Below are positions 1 to 9,483 of a DNA stretch of 64,000 nucleotides, one piece after another. Source of the stretch: Aulosira sp. FACHB-615 (GTDB lineage: Bacteria > Cyanobacteriota > Cyanobacteriia > Cyanobacteriales > Nostocaceae). A program made the position numbers and the translations under genes. Each line of letters opens with the position of its first letter. Positions within the stretch are counted from its first letter, which is position 1. The stretch covers positions 62,001 to 126,000 of the forward strand of contig NZ_JACJSE010000009.1 of NCBI RefSeq assembly GCF_014698045.1, read 5' to 3'. The notes under the pieces were generated by a model that had not been told where the DNA came from, made no database searches, and worked only from the letters and a program-made list of their open reading frames with translations.

Positions 1-639
1 GTTAAAAGCCCGAATTTGGTCGTTTACTTGGGTGGCGGTAATGCCCAAAGATTGTAAGCGGTCAGGGTCGAGGTTAATCCGAATTTCGCGGTCAACGCCA
101 CCAATGCGCTTGACTTGTGCCACACCTTTGACGGTTAACAAGGCGCGGCTAATAGTTTGGTCTACGATGTTGCTTAATTCTTCAACAGAACGCTGATCTG
201 ATTTGACTGCATAAAAGATAATCGGGCCGCCAGCAAACTCTAAACGTTGTACTACGGGGTCATTAATATCTTGGGGGAGATTTTGGCGGATTTGAGCGAT
301 CGCATTTCTGACATCATTGGTAGCGCGATCGCTATTTGTTCCTAAAACAAAATTAATCGTGGTGGTAGACTTACCATCACTGACACTAGAAATCATATTA
401 TCGATGTTGCCCAACCCAGCGACAGCATCTTCAATTTTTTTCGTCACCTGCGATTCCAGTTCTGCTGGCCCTGCACCCGGTTGGGTAACAGTCACAGAAA
501 CCGCCGGCACATCAATGTTAGGGTTGGTGTCAATTCCCAAGGAAATGAAAGATAACCACCCAACAACTGTCAAAATTAAGAATAAAACAATGGTGGGAAC
601 AGGTTTTTTAATTGACCAAGCCGAGATATTGAAGGACAT
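1..639 (-). CDS. RND efflux transporter permease, N-terminal part (cut by window edge)
   Basis: The minus strand reads from an ATG at 639 to the window edge, giving 213 N-terminal residues. It begins MSFNISAWSIKKPVPTIV, followed by a membrane helix (residues about 15-33) and then the periplasmic porter region with IDTNPNIDVPAVSVTV and QPGAGPAELE. This is the normal start of AcrB/MdtB-type inner-membrane permeases, which export drugs or lipids using the proton gradient together with an adaptor and an outer-membrane channel. The adaptor gene lies just upstream at 826-2283 on the same strand, so the two form an operon. The remaining 800 or so residues lie outside the window. The substrate cannot be told. 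Confidence 0.93.
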   Translation of the reverse strand, partial: MSFNISAWSIKKPVPTIVLFLILTVVGWLSFISLGIDTNPNIDVPAVSVTVTQPGAGPAELESQVTKKIEDAVAGLGNIDNMISSVSDGKSTTTINFVLGTNSDRATNDVRNAIAQIRQNLPQDINDPVVQRLEFAGGPIIFYAVKSDQRSVEELSNIVDQTISRALLTVKGVAQVKRIGGVDREIRINLDPDRLQSLGITATQVNDQIRAFN

Positions 640-654
640 TTTTGGTGTGGGAGT

Positions 655-812
655 GAGTGGGAAGTGTGGGGAGTGTGGGAAGTGTGGGGAGTGTGGGGGG
701 TAATTTTTTGGATACTTAGCTAGAAATCCCACACAAAATTTCGTTCACCCAGACAAGGGAGATAAGGGGGACAAGGGAGAGAGGGGGGACAAGGGGGACA
801 AGGGAGAAAAAC
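655..812. repeat. Purine-rich short tandem repeats between adaptor and permease
   Basis: Two degenerate tandem arrays fill the gap between the RND genes. At about 655-702 the unit is close to GGGAGTGTGGGAAGTGT. At about 757-812 the unit is close to GACAAGGGAGATAAGGGG. Both are purine-rich on the plus strand. They resemble the short tandem repeats common in Nostoc-type intergenic DNA. The arrays would be transcribed in the operon mRNA as a pyrimidine-rich spacer. Confidence 0.75.
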
Positions 813-825
813 AAATGACTACCTA

Positions 826-2283
826 TCACCTGTCACCTGTCACCTTGACGCGATCGCCATCTTTGAGATAACCTGCACCATCAACGATGACGCGATCGCC
901 TAATTGCAAGCCATTTTTAATTTCTACGAGTTCGCTATTTATTGGTTCTCCGACTTCTACTTTCTGGCTTTGGACGAGATCATCACCGGAGAGGGTGTAT
1001 ACAATGGCACTACCATCGGCTTGGGGTTGTACGGCTTTTTGTGGTACTGCCATTGCCAGTGCTGTATTTGTTGTAATAGCCGCACGGGCAAACATCCCTG
1101 GCCGGAGTAAGTTGGTTAAAGGTAAGTCGATTTTGACTGTTGCTTCTCGGCGTTTATCGTTTACTAGAGGTTGTATTTCTCTGACTCGCCCTTGCAACTG
1201 CACGCGATTGTCAATATCGGAGGTAATTTGTACAGCCGCGCCAATTTCTACCTGTGGTAATTGAATTTCGGGAACTTCGGCTTGCAGTTCTAATCTGCCA
1301 TCCCGAATAATCGAAAACAGTTTTTGTGTTCCCCCAATCACCGTCCCTACTTGGGTTTGAGGCGGAATACCTGTAACATCACCCACTCTGGCGAGTTTTT
1401 CCGCCACAATTCCCGAAATCGGGGCGCGGACTACGGTTTGTTTTAACTGTGTTTGTATTTGTACAACTTTAGCCACACTACTGCGTACATCTGCTTCGGC
1501 TTTATAAATATTAGCGACAGCACTCCCGGTAGTAGCTTGGGCGCTAATTACATTGGCTTGGGCGCTGCGAATATTTTCTTCAGCCAGTCGCACCGCCTCG
1601 GTAGCCGTTTTGACTGTGTAGGCGCGAGTATCCAGTTCTTGCAGACTAATCGCCCCAGCCATTGCCAATTTGCGATAGCGCAGATAATTCTTTTGGGCTT
1701 CTTCTAACTTAGCTTTGGACTGGGCTAAATCAGCTTTTCTTTGCCGCACGATCGCTTGATAAGATGCGACAGTAGCTTGCTGTGAGACTACACCAGCCTG
1801 TTTGGAACCCACATCAGCTTGTTTGGATTCTACCTCGGCTCTGGCTCCACTCATTTGGGCTTGCAACATCGAATCATCTAAAATTGCCAAAACTTGTCCC
1901 TTTTTGACATAAGTGCCTTCCTTAATATCTTCAGGAATAATTTTGACTTGCAAACCATTGGCTTGGGGCAGAACTGGAATTAAATCACGGGCGGCGATCG
2001 TACCTGTAGTATTTAAGGTGCGAGAAACACGGGTGGTTTCGACCGGGGAAACAGTCACCGTCAGGACTGGGTTAGATTGGGGCGTGATTTTATTCGCTAC
2101 AGCTTTGTCTTGCCTCGCTGGTAATTGAGTTAACACACCCATCCCACCTAATGCGATCGCTATCCCCACGCCAACACCCATAAACATTGGTGTTAGCCAA
2201 GGGCGAGTCGGTTTTCTGGCTGATTGCTGCCATGCTTCGACATTTTCTTCTCGTTCTAGTTCTGGAATCCTTTCATCACTCAA
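826..2283 (-). CDS. RND efflux periplasmic adaptor subunit (HlyD/MFP family)
   Basis: Membrane fusion protein linking the inner-membrane RND permease to an outer-membrane channel. One N-terminal helix (LTPMFMGVGVGIAIALGG) anchors it. A biotinyl-lipoyl half (NGLQVKIIPEDIKEGTYVKKGQVLAILDD), a long alanine/glutamine-rich coiled-coil hairpin (about residues 145-280), the second lipoyl half (VVRAPISGIVAEKLARVGD) and beta-barrel domains follow in the usual order. No ATG lies near the 5' end. I chose TTG at 2283 because GGAGG sits 8 bases upstream (2292-2296); the open frame extends further to a TTG at 2313. The permease gene follows 186 bp downstream on the same strand. Family is certain, start is less so. 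Confidence 0.93.
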   Translation of the reverse strand: MSDERIPELEREENVEAWQQSARKPTRPWLTPMFMGVGVGIAIALGGMGVLTQLPARQDKAVANKITPQSNPVLTVTVSPVETTRVSRTLNTTGTIAARDLIPVLPQANGLQVKIIPEDIKEGTYVKKGQVLAILDDSMLQAQMSGARAEVESKQADVGSKQAGVVSQQATVASYQAIVRQRKADLAQSKAKLEEAQKNYLRYRKLAMAGAISLQELDTRAYTVKTATEAVRLAEENIRSAQANVISAQATTGSAVANIYKAEADVRSSVAKVVQIQTQLKQTVVRAPISGIVAEKLARVGDVTGIPPQTQVGTVIGGTQKLFSIIRDGRLELQAEVPEIQLPQVEIGAAVQITSDIDNRVQLQGRVREIQPLVNDKRREATVKIDLPLTNLLRPGMFARAAITTNTALAMAVPQKAVQPQADGSAIVYTLSGDDLVQSQKVEVGEPINSELVEIKNGLQLGDRVIVDGAGYLKDGDRVKVTGDR

Positions 2284-2313
2284 GAGACGCACCTCCACTG
2301 CGGAAACACACAA

Positions 2314-2783
2314 AATGTTAGTTATTTTTAAGAAAGTTTGCGACTAGTTACCGTATATTAAATCTGACTTCTATCTTTAGTTTTGACTGTAATAATCCCC
2401 AATATGACTACGATGACATAAGTCATGTTTTTTATTATAAAGAAAAAGAAAAAACCGTAATTATACGTAAATTCCTACTTTATCTGACTTTGTATTTCCA
2501 TCACACTCTGAGTCTTATTAACGTCACAGATCCTTTGTATGCAGATCACTGGATTTTGTGCATAAATATGAAACACTGATGAGCGTAGGATACGCCAAAT
2601 AGTGTCTGTTGACAGGCAACTAAGAAAGTATACCTATCATGTGAACCAGATTCCCGCAACTAGCATTCACAGCCATACTTGGGTTAAAAAAGATGAATAT
2701 ACTTTTCAATACCAACTAAAGCCTTAATTTTGGGAATATTAATCACAAACAAGAAATCTTTTGATCTGAACTGAGCAACCAAT
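2314..2783. other. Intergenic region between divergent adaptor and HD-protein genes
   Basis: This 470-bp AT-rich stretch lies between divergent genes and should hold promoters for both. A small palindrome ATGAC-ATAA-GTCAT is at 2413-2426, nearer the efflux operon, and could be an operator. I see no gene or repeat family here. Confidence 0.5.
2609..2637 (+). promoter_or_regulatory. Candidate sigma-70-type promoter for the HD-domain gene
   Basis: TTGACA at 2609-2614 is followed after 16-17 bases by TACCTAT (2631-2637), an acceptable -35/-10 pair. It would give a leader of about 140 bases before the ATG at 2784. This is motif reading only. Confidence 0.3.
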
Positions 2784-3659
2784 ATGTTCAACGCCACTGA
2801 AATTTTAATAGATGCTTTTGTCAAGCAAATTCGAGAAGGCTACAGTCGTACTTATGGCTGTCTCAAAAACGATTATCAAGACATCATAGCCTGGGCTGGG
2901 AGCATGGCGTTGGAAAATATTGCCAATAGCGATGCCCTATATCACAATGTCGAACACTCTATTTTAGTCACCTTGGTAGGGCAAGAAATTTTACGTGGCA
3001 AACACATCCGCGAAGGTGGCGTTTCTAGTGAAGATTGGTTGCATTTTATTATCTCCTTAGTTTGCCACGATATTGGTTATGTCAAAGGAGTTTGCCGCCA
3101 AGACCAAGAAGCCGCAAGTTTATACGCCACAGGGAAAAACGGCAGAATGATTTCCCTGCATCCTGGTGCTTCTGATGCTAGTTTGACACCTTATCATGTC
3201 GATAGAGCCAAACTATTCATTGATGAGCGTTTTGGTGGACACAAGCTCATAGATGCTGAAGTGATTAAAAGTAACATTGAATGGACTCGCTTCCCTGTAC
3301 CCGCAGCCGAAGATCATCATGACACTATTAGCTTTGCTGGCTTAGTACGGGCGGCTGATTTAATTGGACAATTGAGTGACCCCCGTTACTTAAAGAAAAT
3401 TACCTCGTTATACTACGAGTTTGAAGAAACGGGGATGAATAAAGTTTTAGGCTACGAAACCCCAGCCGATTTACGCAAAAACTACGCCAAATTTTATTGG
3501 AATGGCGTACATCCTTATATCAAGGATAGTCTGCGTTACTTATCACTCACCCAACAAGGCAAACAAGTGATGGCAAACCTCTACTCCAATGTGTTTGTCG
3601 TCGAACATGAAAAAATTCAAGAAGAACAAATGTACATCATGGAGCAGTTACATGCTTAA
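2784..3659 (+). CDS. HD-domain phosphohydrolase-like protein
   Basis: A 291-residue soluble protein. An HD-type metal-binding pattern is visible: YHNVEHS around residue 55, then CHDIGYVKG around residue 98, and further His/Asp residues (AAEDHHD, RAADLIGQL) near 175-200. HD proteins are metal-dependent phosphohydrolases, often acting on nucleotides or signalling molecules; the substrate here is unknown. The spacing of H, HD and later D fits a single HD fold without a GYP motif, so it is not a c-di-GMP esterase of that class. It stands alone with no operon partner. ATG 2784 is the first start in the frame, with no clear Shine-Dalgarno sequence. Confidence 0.8.
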   Translation: MFNATEILIDAFVKQIREGYSRTYGCLKNDYQDIIAWAGSMALENIANSDALYHNVEHSILVTLVGQEILRGKHIREGGVSSEDWLHFIISLVCHDIGYVKGVCRQDQEAASLYATGKNGRMISLHPGASDASLTPYHVDRAKLFIDERFGGHKLIDAEVIKSNIEWTRFPVPAAEDHHDTISFAGLVRAADLIGQLSDPRYLKKITSLYYEFEETGMNKVLGYETPADLRKNYAKFYWNGVHPYIKDSLRYLSLTQQGKQVMANLYSNVFVVEHEKIQEEQMYIMEQLHA

Positions 3660-4240
3660 CTTGTAGTCATTTAGCATCAGTTTGACAACGAGCTAAGTAA
3701 GTCAAGAACAATAAACGCCAAGCAACGATGCTATGAGTAGCCAAATGTGTGCGGTTTCCAGTTGTAGCTTCTCGATGCCACAACCACTTTTCAAAACATA
3801 ATGATAACGTTCAATCAACCAGGGATAACTGTTGTTGCTCTATGATGCCTAATGGTTATTCCCTGTGGCAAGACTGTCAGGACTGAGTGGACTTTTAATC
3901 CTTGAGCATATTTGCTATCGAGATATCCTGTTCTCGATAGGGCTTTGTGAGTCGTATAGTTGAGTTCTGTGGCATCTTGAATCGCCAACACTAACCCATG
4001 CTTACCTATTCTCTCTAGTGTTGCATCTCGATGTCCTTGTCTAATCATGGATGGTTTGATGTAGGGTAAATCCTAAAAGTCATGGGTGGCTTTAGTTGCC
4101 GCCTATGTGCCACTGGCTTGGGGAATACTTGCTTCTGGTTTAGTACTTAAATTTTCTACGATTTTGATTAACCGTTTGGTTCTTCTGATGTCTCCTAATT
4201 CTATTGTTTCTAGTTATTTTGTGATCCATTGTTCCATACG
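3660..4240 (-). pseudogene. IS4-family transposase remnant, multiply disrupted
   Basis: Pieces of an IS4 DDE transposase can be read in several frames on the minus strand. Near 4230 the start MEQWITK and ELGDIRRTKRLIKIVENL is followed by ASIPQASGT and a stop. At 4048-3815 a 77-residue fragment contains QDATELNYTTHKALSRTGYL, matching the region around the first catalytic Asp. Near 3790-3720 comes WLIERYHYVLKSGCGIEKL, the YREK-type motif with the catalytic Glu, then a frameshift. Stops and frameshifts separate the parts and the middle is deleted, so this is a dead copy. I could not define its terminal repeats. Confidence 0.8.
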
Positions 4241-4474
4241 CTGACTTTGGTAGATTTTCTCTCTTTTATACCAACTACATCTTTCCTCCCTTCTGTCAAT
4301 TTTTCTGTTAAGAAATATGTTTATAATAGATAGCTTCAAAAGGGAGGGCTAGGGGGATCTAAAAGTATTTGATACATCACAAGCATGTTTTAAAACATCC
4401 TCTGAAGAACAAATCTATCTGCGTTTATCTGCGGTTAATGATTTTTGTTTGTACGTCACTAGGTTCAGAAAAGC

Positions 4475-4630
4475 TATAGGACTCATATTTGATTTGGGAA
4501 AAAAATCAGTACACTCAGATCAGGTTTCTTTCCTACTCCCGACTTCCCATTCCCTATTCCCTACCTATCGCGCTTGCGCTGCGCTTCGCGCACCACACAA
4601 ATAAATTCAGAAATCAAACCGGATTCCTAG
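4475..4630. mobile_element. Small inverted-repeat element (MITE-like), family A, copy 1
   Basis: The left end ATAGGACTCATATTTGATTT and the right end AAATCAAACCGGATTCCTA form an imperfect terminal inverted repeat around about 115 bp of pyrimidine-rich sequence (CCTACTCCC-type). The same layout recurs at 29583-29712, with matching ends and interior. This copy has an extra palindromic insert near 4567-4592 (CGCGCTTGCGCTGCGCTTCG). No gene is inside; the apparent 73-codon reading frame on the minus strand at 4607-4828 starts outside it and runs into its right end. Confidence 0.7.
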
Positions 4631-4946
4631 ATATTTGATTACCAATACATAAATTATGGGATTTCTCCCGTTTGCAAGGAGGGATTTAGTCTCTAAAACA
4701 CCCTCTAATAACGGGTGTTTAAAATGCTGCTTACAGTCAGGTAAATTAGTGGCTATATGGTACATAACCCTTGACTGGTAAACCTTTTGAGCCTCAATAA
4801 TTATTTTTGATATAGAAATTAAAGCCAACTCTTTATAAATTTTAATTTATTACTCAGCGTTTTTTCATGTTAATCAACTAATGTATTGATGTAGATAGAT
4901 TGCATAACAGCAAGGTATTGTTTCACCCCAAAGTGAGGTTTTAATT

Positions 4947-5450
4947 ATGAAAGCTTTAATATTTGGTAGTTTGTCTGCTTTAATACTCACAACAGCTTCT
5001 ACGGCTATAGCTACCCCAACCAAATCTCAACAGCTAGATTCTGCATCATCGTCTCAAATTGCCTATACAGTTAATGTTCCGAGTATTACCAACTCTGGAG
5101 TGAGAAATGATACACATTTCATTAAAGTTGCGGTACTGGGAATGTCTGTACAAGACTTAATGATTTCTCTACCCAACCAAATGGAACGTTTTACTAATGT
5201 TCGGGTGGTAGATGATTCGGGTAAAGAGATTGCAGCAAAAACAGAAATCACAAAAGAGCGTTTGTCAATTACTTTTGATCAACCAATAGCTTCTGGTAAG
5301 TCTGTAGAAGTGCAGTTGACAGGTGTACAAACAAAAATTTTAGATGGAAGAATATTACTCTATGGAGTCACCGCTAAACGAACTGGCTTACAAGGGGAAA
5401 TTCCTGTAGGTACAGCGAGAATTGACCTGCCTTACAAAAATGCTAATTAA
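4947..5450 (+). CDS. Secreted DUF2808 domain protein
   Basis: A 167-residue protein with a signal peptide (MKALIFGSLSALILTTASTAIA, cleavage near residue 22). The remainder matches the cyanobacterial DUF2808 pattern: HFIKVAVLGMSVQDLMISLP, then VRVVDDSGKEI, FDQPIASGKSVEVQLTGV and a C-terminal GRILLYGVTAKRTG. Members are small exported beta-rich proteins of unknown role, probably periplasmic or envelope-bound. It is monocistronic, with AT-rich sequence on both sides. ATG 4947 is directly supported by the signal peptide. Confidence 0.82.
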   Translation: MKALIFGSLSALILTTASTAIATPTKSQQLDSASSSQIAYTVNVPSITNSGVRNDTHFIKVAVLGMSVQDLMISLPNQMERFTNVRVVDDSGKEIAAKTEITKERLSITFDQPIASGKSVEVQLTGVQTKILDGRILLYGVTAKRTGLQGEIPVGTARIDLPYKNAN

Positions 5451-5820
5451 AGTTGGGAAATAAGTAGATTGGTGTAATTTACCATTTATCCTGTTGTTAT
5501 TAGTTTTACTTTTCCTAATATAGTTTGGTTTATTATCACCAACTTACTTATTGATATCGTGTCTTTGAGAGTACAGAGGTGTAGGAAAAAAGTTGTGCGA
5601 TCGCTGCATCTTGCACCAACTGTTTTATTATTTGTAAATAGTCCAATTATCGGTGATTTTTTCTAAAATTCCCGAACCAAAATTAACTATTAGAAGGTTA
5701 TCAGACAAATAGACTAGCGGATAAATTCTACTTCTACAGGCGATGAAAAATGCGATCGCTATTTAGTAAACCTGAAGCATCAATGGTTGCTTTCTGTTCG
5801 CCAACTGACCGAATATAAAC

Positions 5821-5970
5821 AGGACTTACGCATCAAAATTTTCTGTGGGGATTGGGTGTAAGGGTGAAAGGGTATGGGGTGTCAGGGTTTTGAATACTTA
5901 CACCCTTACACCCTCATACCCCTGCACCCTGTTCTAAAACCTTATTTTTTCGTTTTTTTGCGTAAGTCCT
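5821..5970. mobile_element. Small inverted-repeat element, family B (AGGACTTACGCA ends), copy 1
   Basis: Terminal inverted repeats AGGACTTACGCA and TGCGTAAGTCCT bound 150 bp. The inside is built of GGGTGTAAGGG and CACCCTTACACCC-like repeats, which make it a long self-complementary hairpin. Copy 2 at 25730-25855 is its reverse complement with a small deletion. The rest of 5451-6080 holds no gene that I can see. Confidence 0.85.
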
Positions 5971-6080
5971 AATAAAGTACATTATTCCGGCTCTGAATAT
6001 GTAAATGCAATAGCCGATCCAAGGTTAAAATAGTGGTTCTGTAACCAAATTAAGCGATCGCCTAGTCCAAACATCAAACT

Positions 6081-6314
6081 ATGAATTATCAAATTTGCGA
6101 TTTGGAAGCGACTCCCGAATGGCTGAAAATGGAATCAATTGATTACATCGCCGAATGTTTAGAGACTTGTGAAACTCTAGAAATGGTGGCTGACTTACGA
6201 GAAACCTTTCCTCGCCAGACACTACGGTCGGCAAGTATCAAGGTATGTGAAGCACAACGCCAAAGGCTGATTAATTGGTTGCAGGTGTTGAATCAACAGG
6301 ATCAAGTTGCATAA
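6081..6314 (+). CDS. Small conserved hypothetical protein (77 aa)
   Basis: A 77-residue acidic, helix-rich protein (MNYQICDLEATPEWLKMESIDY, then CLETCETLEMVADLRETFP). I know of no named domain. It has four cysteines in the first half. It lies 114 bp upstream of the Ser/Thr kinase gene on the same strand, so the two could be co-transcribed. A normal ATG and coding-like codon use favour a real gene, but function is unknown. Confidence 0.6.
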   Translation: MNYQICDLEATPEWLKMESIDYIAECLETCETLEMVADLRETFPRQTLRSASIKVCEAQRQRLINWLQVLNQQDQVA

Positions 6315-6428
6315 ATTCTCATCAGTGGTAAAGTCATCGGTTATTTTGAAGTTACATTTAGCAAATATCAACACTCTTCCGTCAAGTAAAAGGGACAATA
6401 AAAACAAGTCTCCCTCAGTTCGCAACGC

Positions 6429-7577
6429 ATGAGCTACTGCCTTAATCCTCGGTGTTCCAAACCAGAAAATCCGACTGATGTGAAGTTCTGTACGACTTGT
6501 GGTTCTAAGCTTCTCCTTAAAGAACGCTATCGTGCCATTCGTCCAATAGGACAAGGTGGTTTTGGCAGAACCTTTTTGGCTGTCGATGAAGATAAACCCT
6601 CAAAACCGCGCTGTGTGATTAAGCAATTTTATCCGCAAGCCCAAGGTACAAATACAGTCAAAAAAGCGGTGGAGTTATTTAACCAAGAAGCGGTGCAGTT
6701 GGATGAATTAGGTAAACATCCACAAATTCCAGAACTTTTGGCATATTTTACCCAAGATGATCGGCAGTATTTGGTACAAGAATTTATCAATGGGTTAAAT
6801 TTAGCGCAGGAGTTAGCCCAAAATGGGACTTTTAGCGAAACGCAGATTTATCAACTATTACATGATTTATTATTGGTGTTGCAGTTTTGTCATGCTAGAC
6901 AAGTAATTCACCGTGATATTAAACCGGAAAATATTATTTTACGTGAGAGCGATCGCAAACTAGTTTTAGTGGATTTTGGCGCAGCTAAATCGGCAACTGG
7001 TACAGCTTTAAATCACACTGGTACAAGTATTGGTAGTCCAGAATATGTAGCACCAGAACAAATTAGAGGTCGAGCAATTTTTGGCAGTGATATTTATAGT
7101 TTGGGGGCTACTTGTATTAACTTATTAACTGGGCGATCGCCTTTTGATTCTTATGATGCTAATAGTGATACTTGGGCTTGGCAACAATATTTATCTACTC
7201 CTGTGAGTCCACATTTAAGTCTCATTCTCAATAAAATGCTAGAAAGCATTCCCGCTAGACGTTATCAAACAGTAGATGAAATTCTCCAGGACTTAAATAC
7301 CCAGTCTCCGCCTAATAATCAACCACATACACCTATAAAATCCCAGGTTCAGTCGTCATCACAAACTTTACCACCGCAAGTTGTGAGCAAAACACCAAGC
7401 CAAATTGATTTAGAATTAGAAGAATTAAAAACTCAATTTATAGGTGGCAAATCTCAACCAAATCAAGTACAGCCAAAAAATACCACATCGCCACCTACAA
7501 ATAACAGCAAAATAGATCAAGAATTAGAAGAATTAAAAGCTAAATATTTAGGTAACAATAACTCACCAAATCCCTAA
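6429..7577 (+). CDS. Serine/threonine protein kinase with N-terminal zinc ribbon
   Basis: A 382-residue soluble kinase. The N-terminus has a four-cysteine zinc ribbon (CLNPRCSKPENPTDVKFCTTC, residues 4-24). The kinase domain follows from about residue 33: glycine loop GQGGFGRTF, VIKQF lysine, HRDIKPEN at 161-168, DFG at 182-184 and APEQIRG. After residue 290 a proline/serine/glutamine-rich tail ends in two copies of a short helix, IDLELEELKTQFIGG and IDQELEELKAKYLG. All catalytic residues are present, so it should be active. It has no membrane segment. Zinc-ribbon kinases of this layout are common in Nostoc; their targets are unknown. Confidence 0.93.
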   Translation: MSYCLNPRCSKPENPTDVKFCTTCGSKLLLKERYRAIRPIGQGGFGRTFLAVDEDKPSKPRCVIKQFYPQAQGTNTVKKAVELFNQEAVQLDELGKHPQIPELLAYFTQDDRQYLVQEFINGLNLAQELAQNGTFSETQIYQLLHDLLLVLQFCHARQVIHRDIKPENIILRESDRKLVLVDFGAAKSATGTALNHTGTSIGSPEYVAPEQIRGRAIFGSDIYSLGATCINLLTGRSPFDSYDANSDTWAWQQYLSTPVSPHLSLILNKMLESIPARRYQTVDEILQDLNTQSPPNNQPHTPIKSQVQSSSQTLPPQVVSKTPSQIDLELEELKTQFIGGKSQPNQVQPKNTTSPPTNNSKIDQELEELKAKYLGNNNSPNP

Positions 7578-7608
7578 TGAATTTTAATAAATTTAATTTT
7601 TAATTGAT

Positions 7609-8661
7609 TTATGGTGTAGTATTGCCTAGTTTATCAGTGTTAAACAAGGGTTCTGCAAATCTTTTCAACAAACTGGTTAGGGGTACAGCCAGCAGAATTC
7701 CTAACACCCCACCTAATTTTGCACCACACAGCAGAGAAATAAAAATAACAGCAGGATTTACGCCAGTCATTTGACCCATTAGACGAGGTGCAACAATAGT
7801 TTCGTTAATCTGTCCCACCAACACCACTATTACTAATAACTTCACTGCTAACCAAATATTTTGGATAGCAAGTATGGGAAGAATCAAGGATACTGTCACA
7901 GTTCCACCAAAAGGGATAAAACTGGCTATCCCAATCACCAAACCAAATAATAGTCCGAAAGGAATTTGAAACACCAAAAATAAAACTATGAGTGCAGTAC
8001 CTTCAATCATTGCTAAAGTTGCTTGTCCAGCAAAGTAGTTTTGGAAACTCTGCTGAATCAGAGATGGTAATTGAACATTCCAGGGTTGGGGGAATAGTTT
8101 AAACAGCGCATTCAACAAACTAGAACCGTTGAAAATTAAGAGTATGGTGAGGACGATTGTAATCAGTAAATTCAGCGTACTATCAAAGATACCAAAGAGA
8201 AAATCTACAATTTGACTGGGCAAAGATTCTAGATTTTGGGTAAATTTATCGATAACTTCTGTAGTGAGGTTGGAAGCATCAAAAGATAAGTGTGCTAGGG
8301 GTATATTGATGTGAATTTCTTGGAGTTGCTGTTGTCCTTGGTCAATTAATGCTGGTAGGCGATCGCCAAATTCAATTAATTGTTGATATACAATCGGTGC
8401 GACACCAAAACCCAGAACTAAAAAAGCTGTGACTGCAAATATGAGAACCAACAATACCGACCAAATCCTTCCCACACCCCGTTTTTCGAGATAACTAATC
8501 GGAAAATTTAAGAGAAAAGCTAGTAAACCAGCGACTAATAAAATGCTGGGAATAGGTTGTAATTGCTGTGAGATAATTTGCAATAACCAAAGATTGAGAA
8601 ACAGCACCGGAATCACAAAACACCAAACTGTCCAACGCGAAAGACTCAAATTTGCTAACAT
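7609..8661 (-). CDS. AI-2E family transporter (UPF0118/PerM-like membrane protein)
   Basis: A 350-residue protein with about eight membrane helices arranged as in the AI-2E exporter family. Two N-terminal helices (VWCFVIPVLFLNLWLL; SILLVAGLLAFLLNFPISYL) come first, then a hydrophilic middle (DRLPALIDQGQQQLQEI), then helices with the family's conserved IGIASFIPFGGTV and VGQINETIVAPRLMG. Members export autoinducer-2 or act as Na+/H+ antiporters; cyanobacterial substrates are not established. It converges with the kinase gene (31-bp gap) and lies 59 bp downstream of the TMEM175-type gene on the same strand. Confidence 0.9.
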   Translation of the reverse strand: MLANLSLSRWTVWCFVIPVLFLNLWLLQIISQQLQPIPSILLVAGLLAFLLNFPISYLEKRGVGRIWSVLLVLIFAVTAFLVLGFGVAPIVYQQLIEFGDRLPALIDQGQQQLQEIHINIPLAHLSFDASNLTTEVIDKFTQNLESLPSQIVDFLFGIFDSTLNLLITIVLTILLIFNGSSLLNALFKLFPQPWNVQLPSLIQQSFQNYFAGQATLAMIEGTALIVLFLVFQIPFGLLFGLVIGIASFIPFGGTVTVSLILPILAIQNIWLAVKLLVIVVLVGQINETIVAPRLMGQMTGVNPAVIFISLLCGAKLGGVLGILLAVPLTSLLKRFAEPLFNTDKLGNTTP

Positions 8662-8720
8662 CTGATTTATTTACCTTTGAAATTATTCTTATAAATGATT
8701 GGCTAAATTCAACAAATTTA

Positions 8721-9383
8721 TCACAACAAATCATCCGATTTATTTAAATATTTTTCCAACGGAGAATAGATAAAAAACAGCAACACCCAAAAATAGTCCC
8801 ATAACTCTTGGTTAAGATATGCCACCCCAATGGAAATCAATGCACATATCGGTTCAATTAAGGCTTTGATTTTGATTGAGCGAATTGTTGCATCATCTAA
8901 ATCGCTATCTACTAATTTGCGATCGCCTGTCGCATAAGACCAACTTAGCCAAGAAACAAACCCAATGACAGCGATATTTAAACTAAACCAAACTTTGACC
9001 AGAAAATTATCTGGAAAGGTTATAACTAAATCATTAGATAAAGGCACTAAAAACAAGACCATTAAATACCCTACAGAAATCCACAAATGGTTTTCATCAG
9101 TTCTCCGCAAATACTTTAATTGTCGGGAGTGGGAAATCCAATAAGTTGCGACTAAAACAAAGGTGATAGTGTATGTTCCTAAAGGTTTTAACTGACTCCA
9201 CAAAAACCCATTGATATCACCATCAGTCATGCCTTTAGCATCTTCTGGTAAGTCAAATGCAATTACCATTAAAGCCATTGCAAAAGCAAAAATAGAATCA
9301 CTTAAGCGTGCCAAAGATAAAATACTTTCGGAACTATTTTGAGTGCTTTGAATAATCTGATCTTGCTCTATTAATTCCTTCAT
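8721..9383 (-). CDS. TMEM175/DUF1211 family potassium-channel-like protein
   Basis: A 220-residue membrane protein with six predicted helices. The family motif is seen near residue 26 as RLSDSIFAFAMALMVIAFDLP, a variant of the RxxxFSDGVFAIAxTLL helix that forms the ion filter in bacterial TMEM175 channels. Here the usual FSD is LSD. Bacterial members are K+-selective leak channels. It is probably co-transcribed with the AI-2E-type gene 59 bp downstream. A strong terminator separates it from the P450 gene upstream. Confidence 0.85.
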   Translation of the reverse strand: MKELIEQDQIIQSTQNSSESILSLARLSDSIFAFAMALMVIAFDLPEDAKGMTDGDINGFLWSQLKPLGTYTITFVLVATYWISHSRQLKYLRRTDENHLWISVGYLMVLFLVPLSNDLVITFPDNFLVKVWFSLNIAVIGFVSWLSWSYATGDRKLVDSDLDDATIRSIKIKALIEPICALISIGVAYLNQELWDYFWVLLFFIYSPLEKYLNKSDDLL

Positions 9384-9415
9384 AATTTCATCACCTTTAC
9401 AACTGAGAGAAAAAT

Positions 9416-9448
9416 AGATACCCGACTGATTGAAGAAGTCGGGTATCT
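9416..9448 (-). terminator. Rho-independent terminator of the P450 gene
   Basis: A perfect 12-bp stem, AGATACCCGACT and AGTCGGGTATCT, with a 9-base loop. On the minus strand it is followed by ATTTTTCTC. It lies 35 bp past the P450 stop codon and upstream of the TMEM175-type gene. Confidence 0.85.
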
Positions 9449-9483
9449 GACCGCAACCAACTTCTCATAATTTGAAGTAAATT

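Noticed and set aside
655..812. Possible CRISPR-like array
   Set aside because: The units are short, contiguous and degenerate, with no spacers; they are simple tandem repeats.
4607..4828. 73-codon frame on the minus strand
   Set aside because: Its end lies within the right end of a family A repeat, the composition is AT-driven, and no ribosome-binding site or known pattern is seen.
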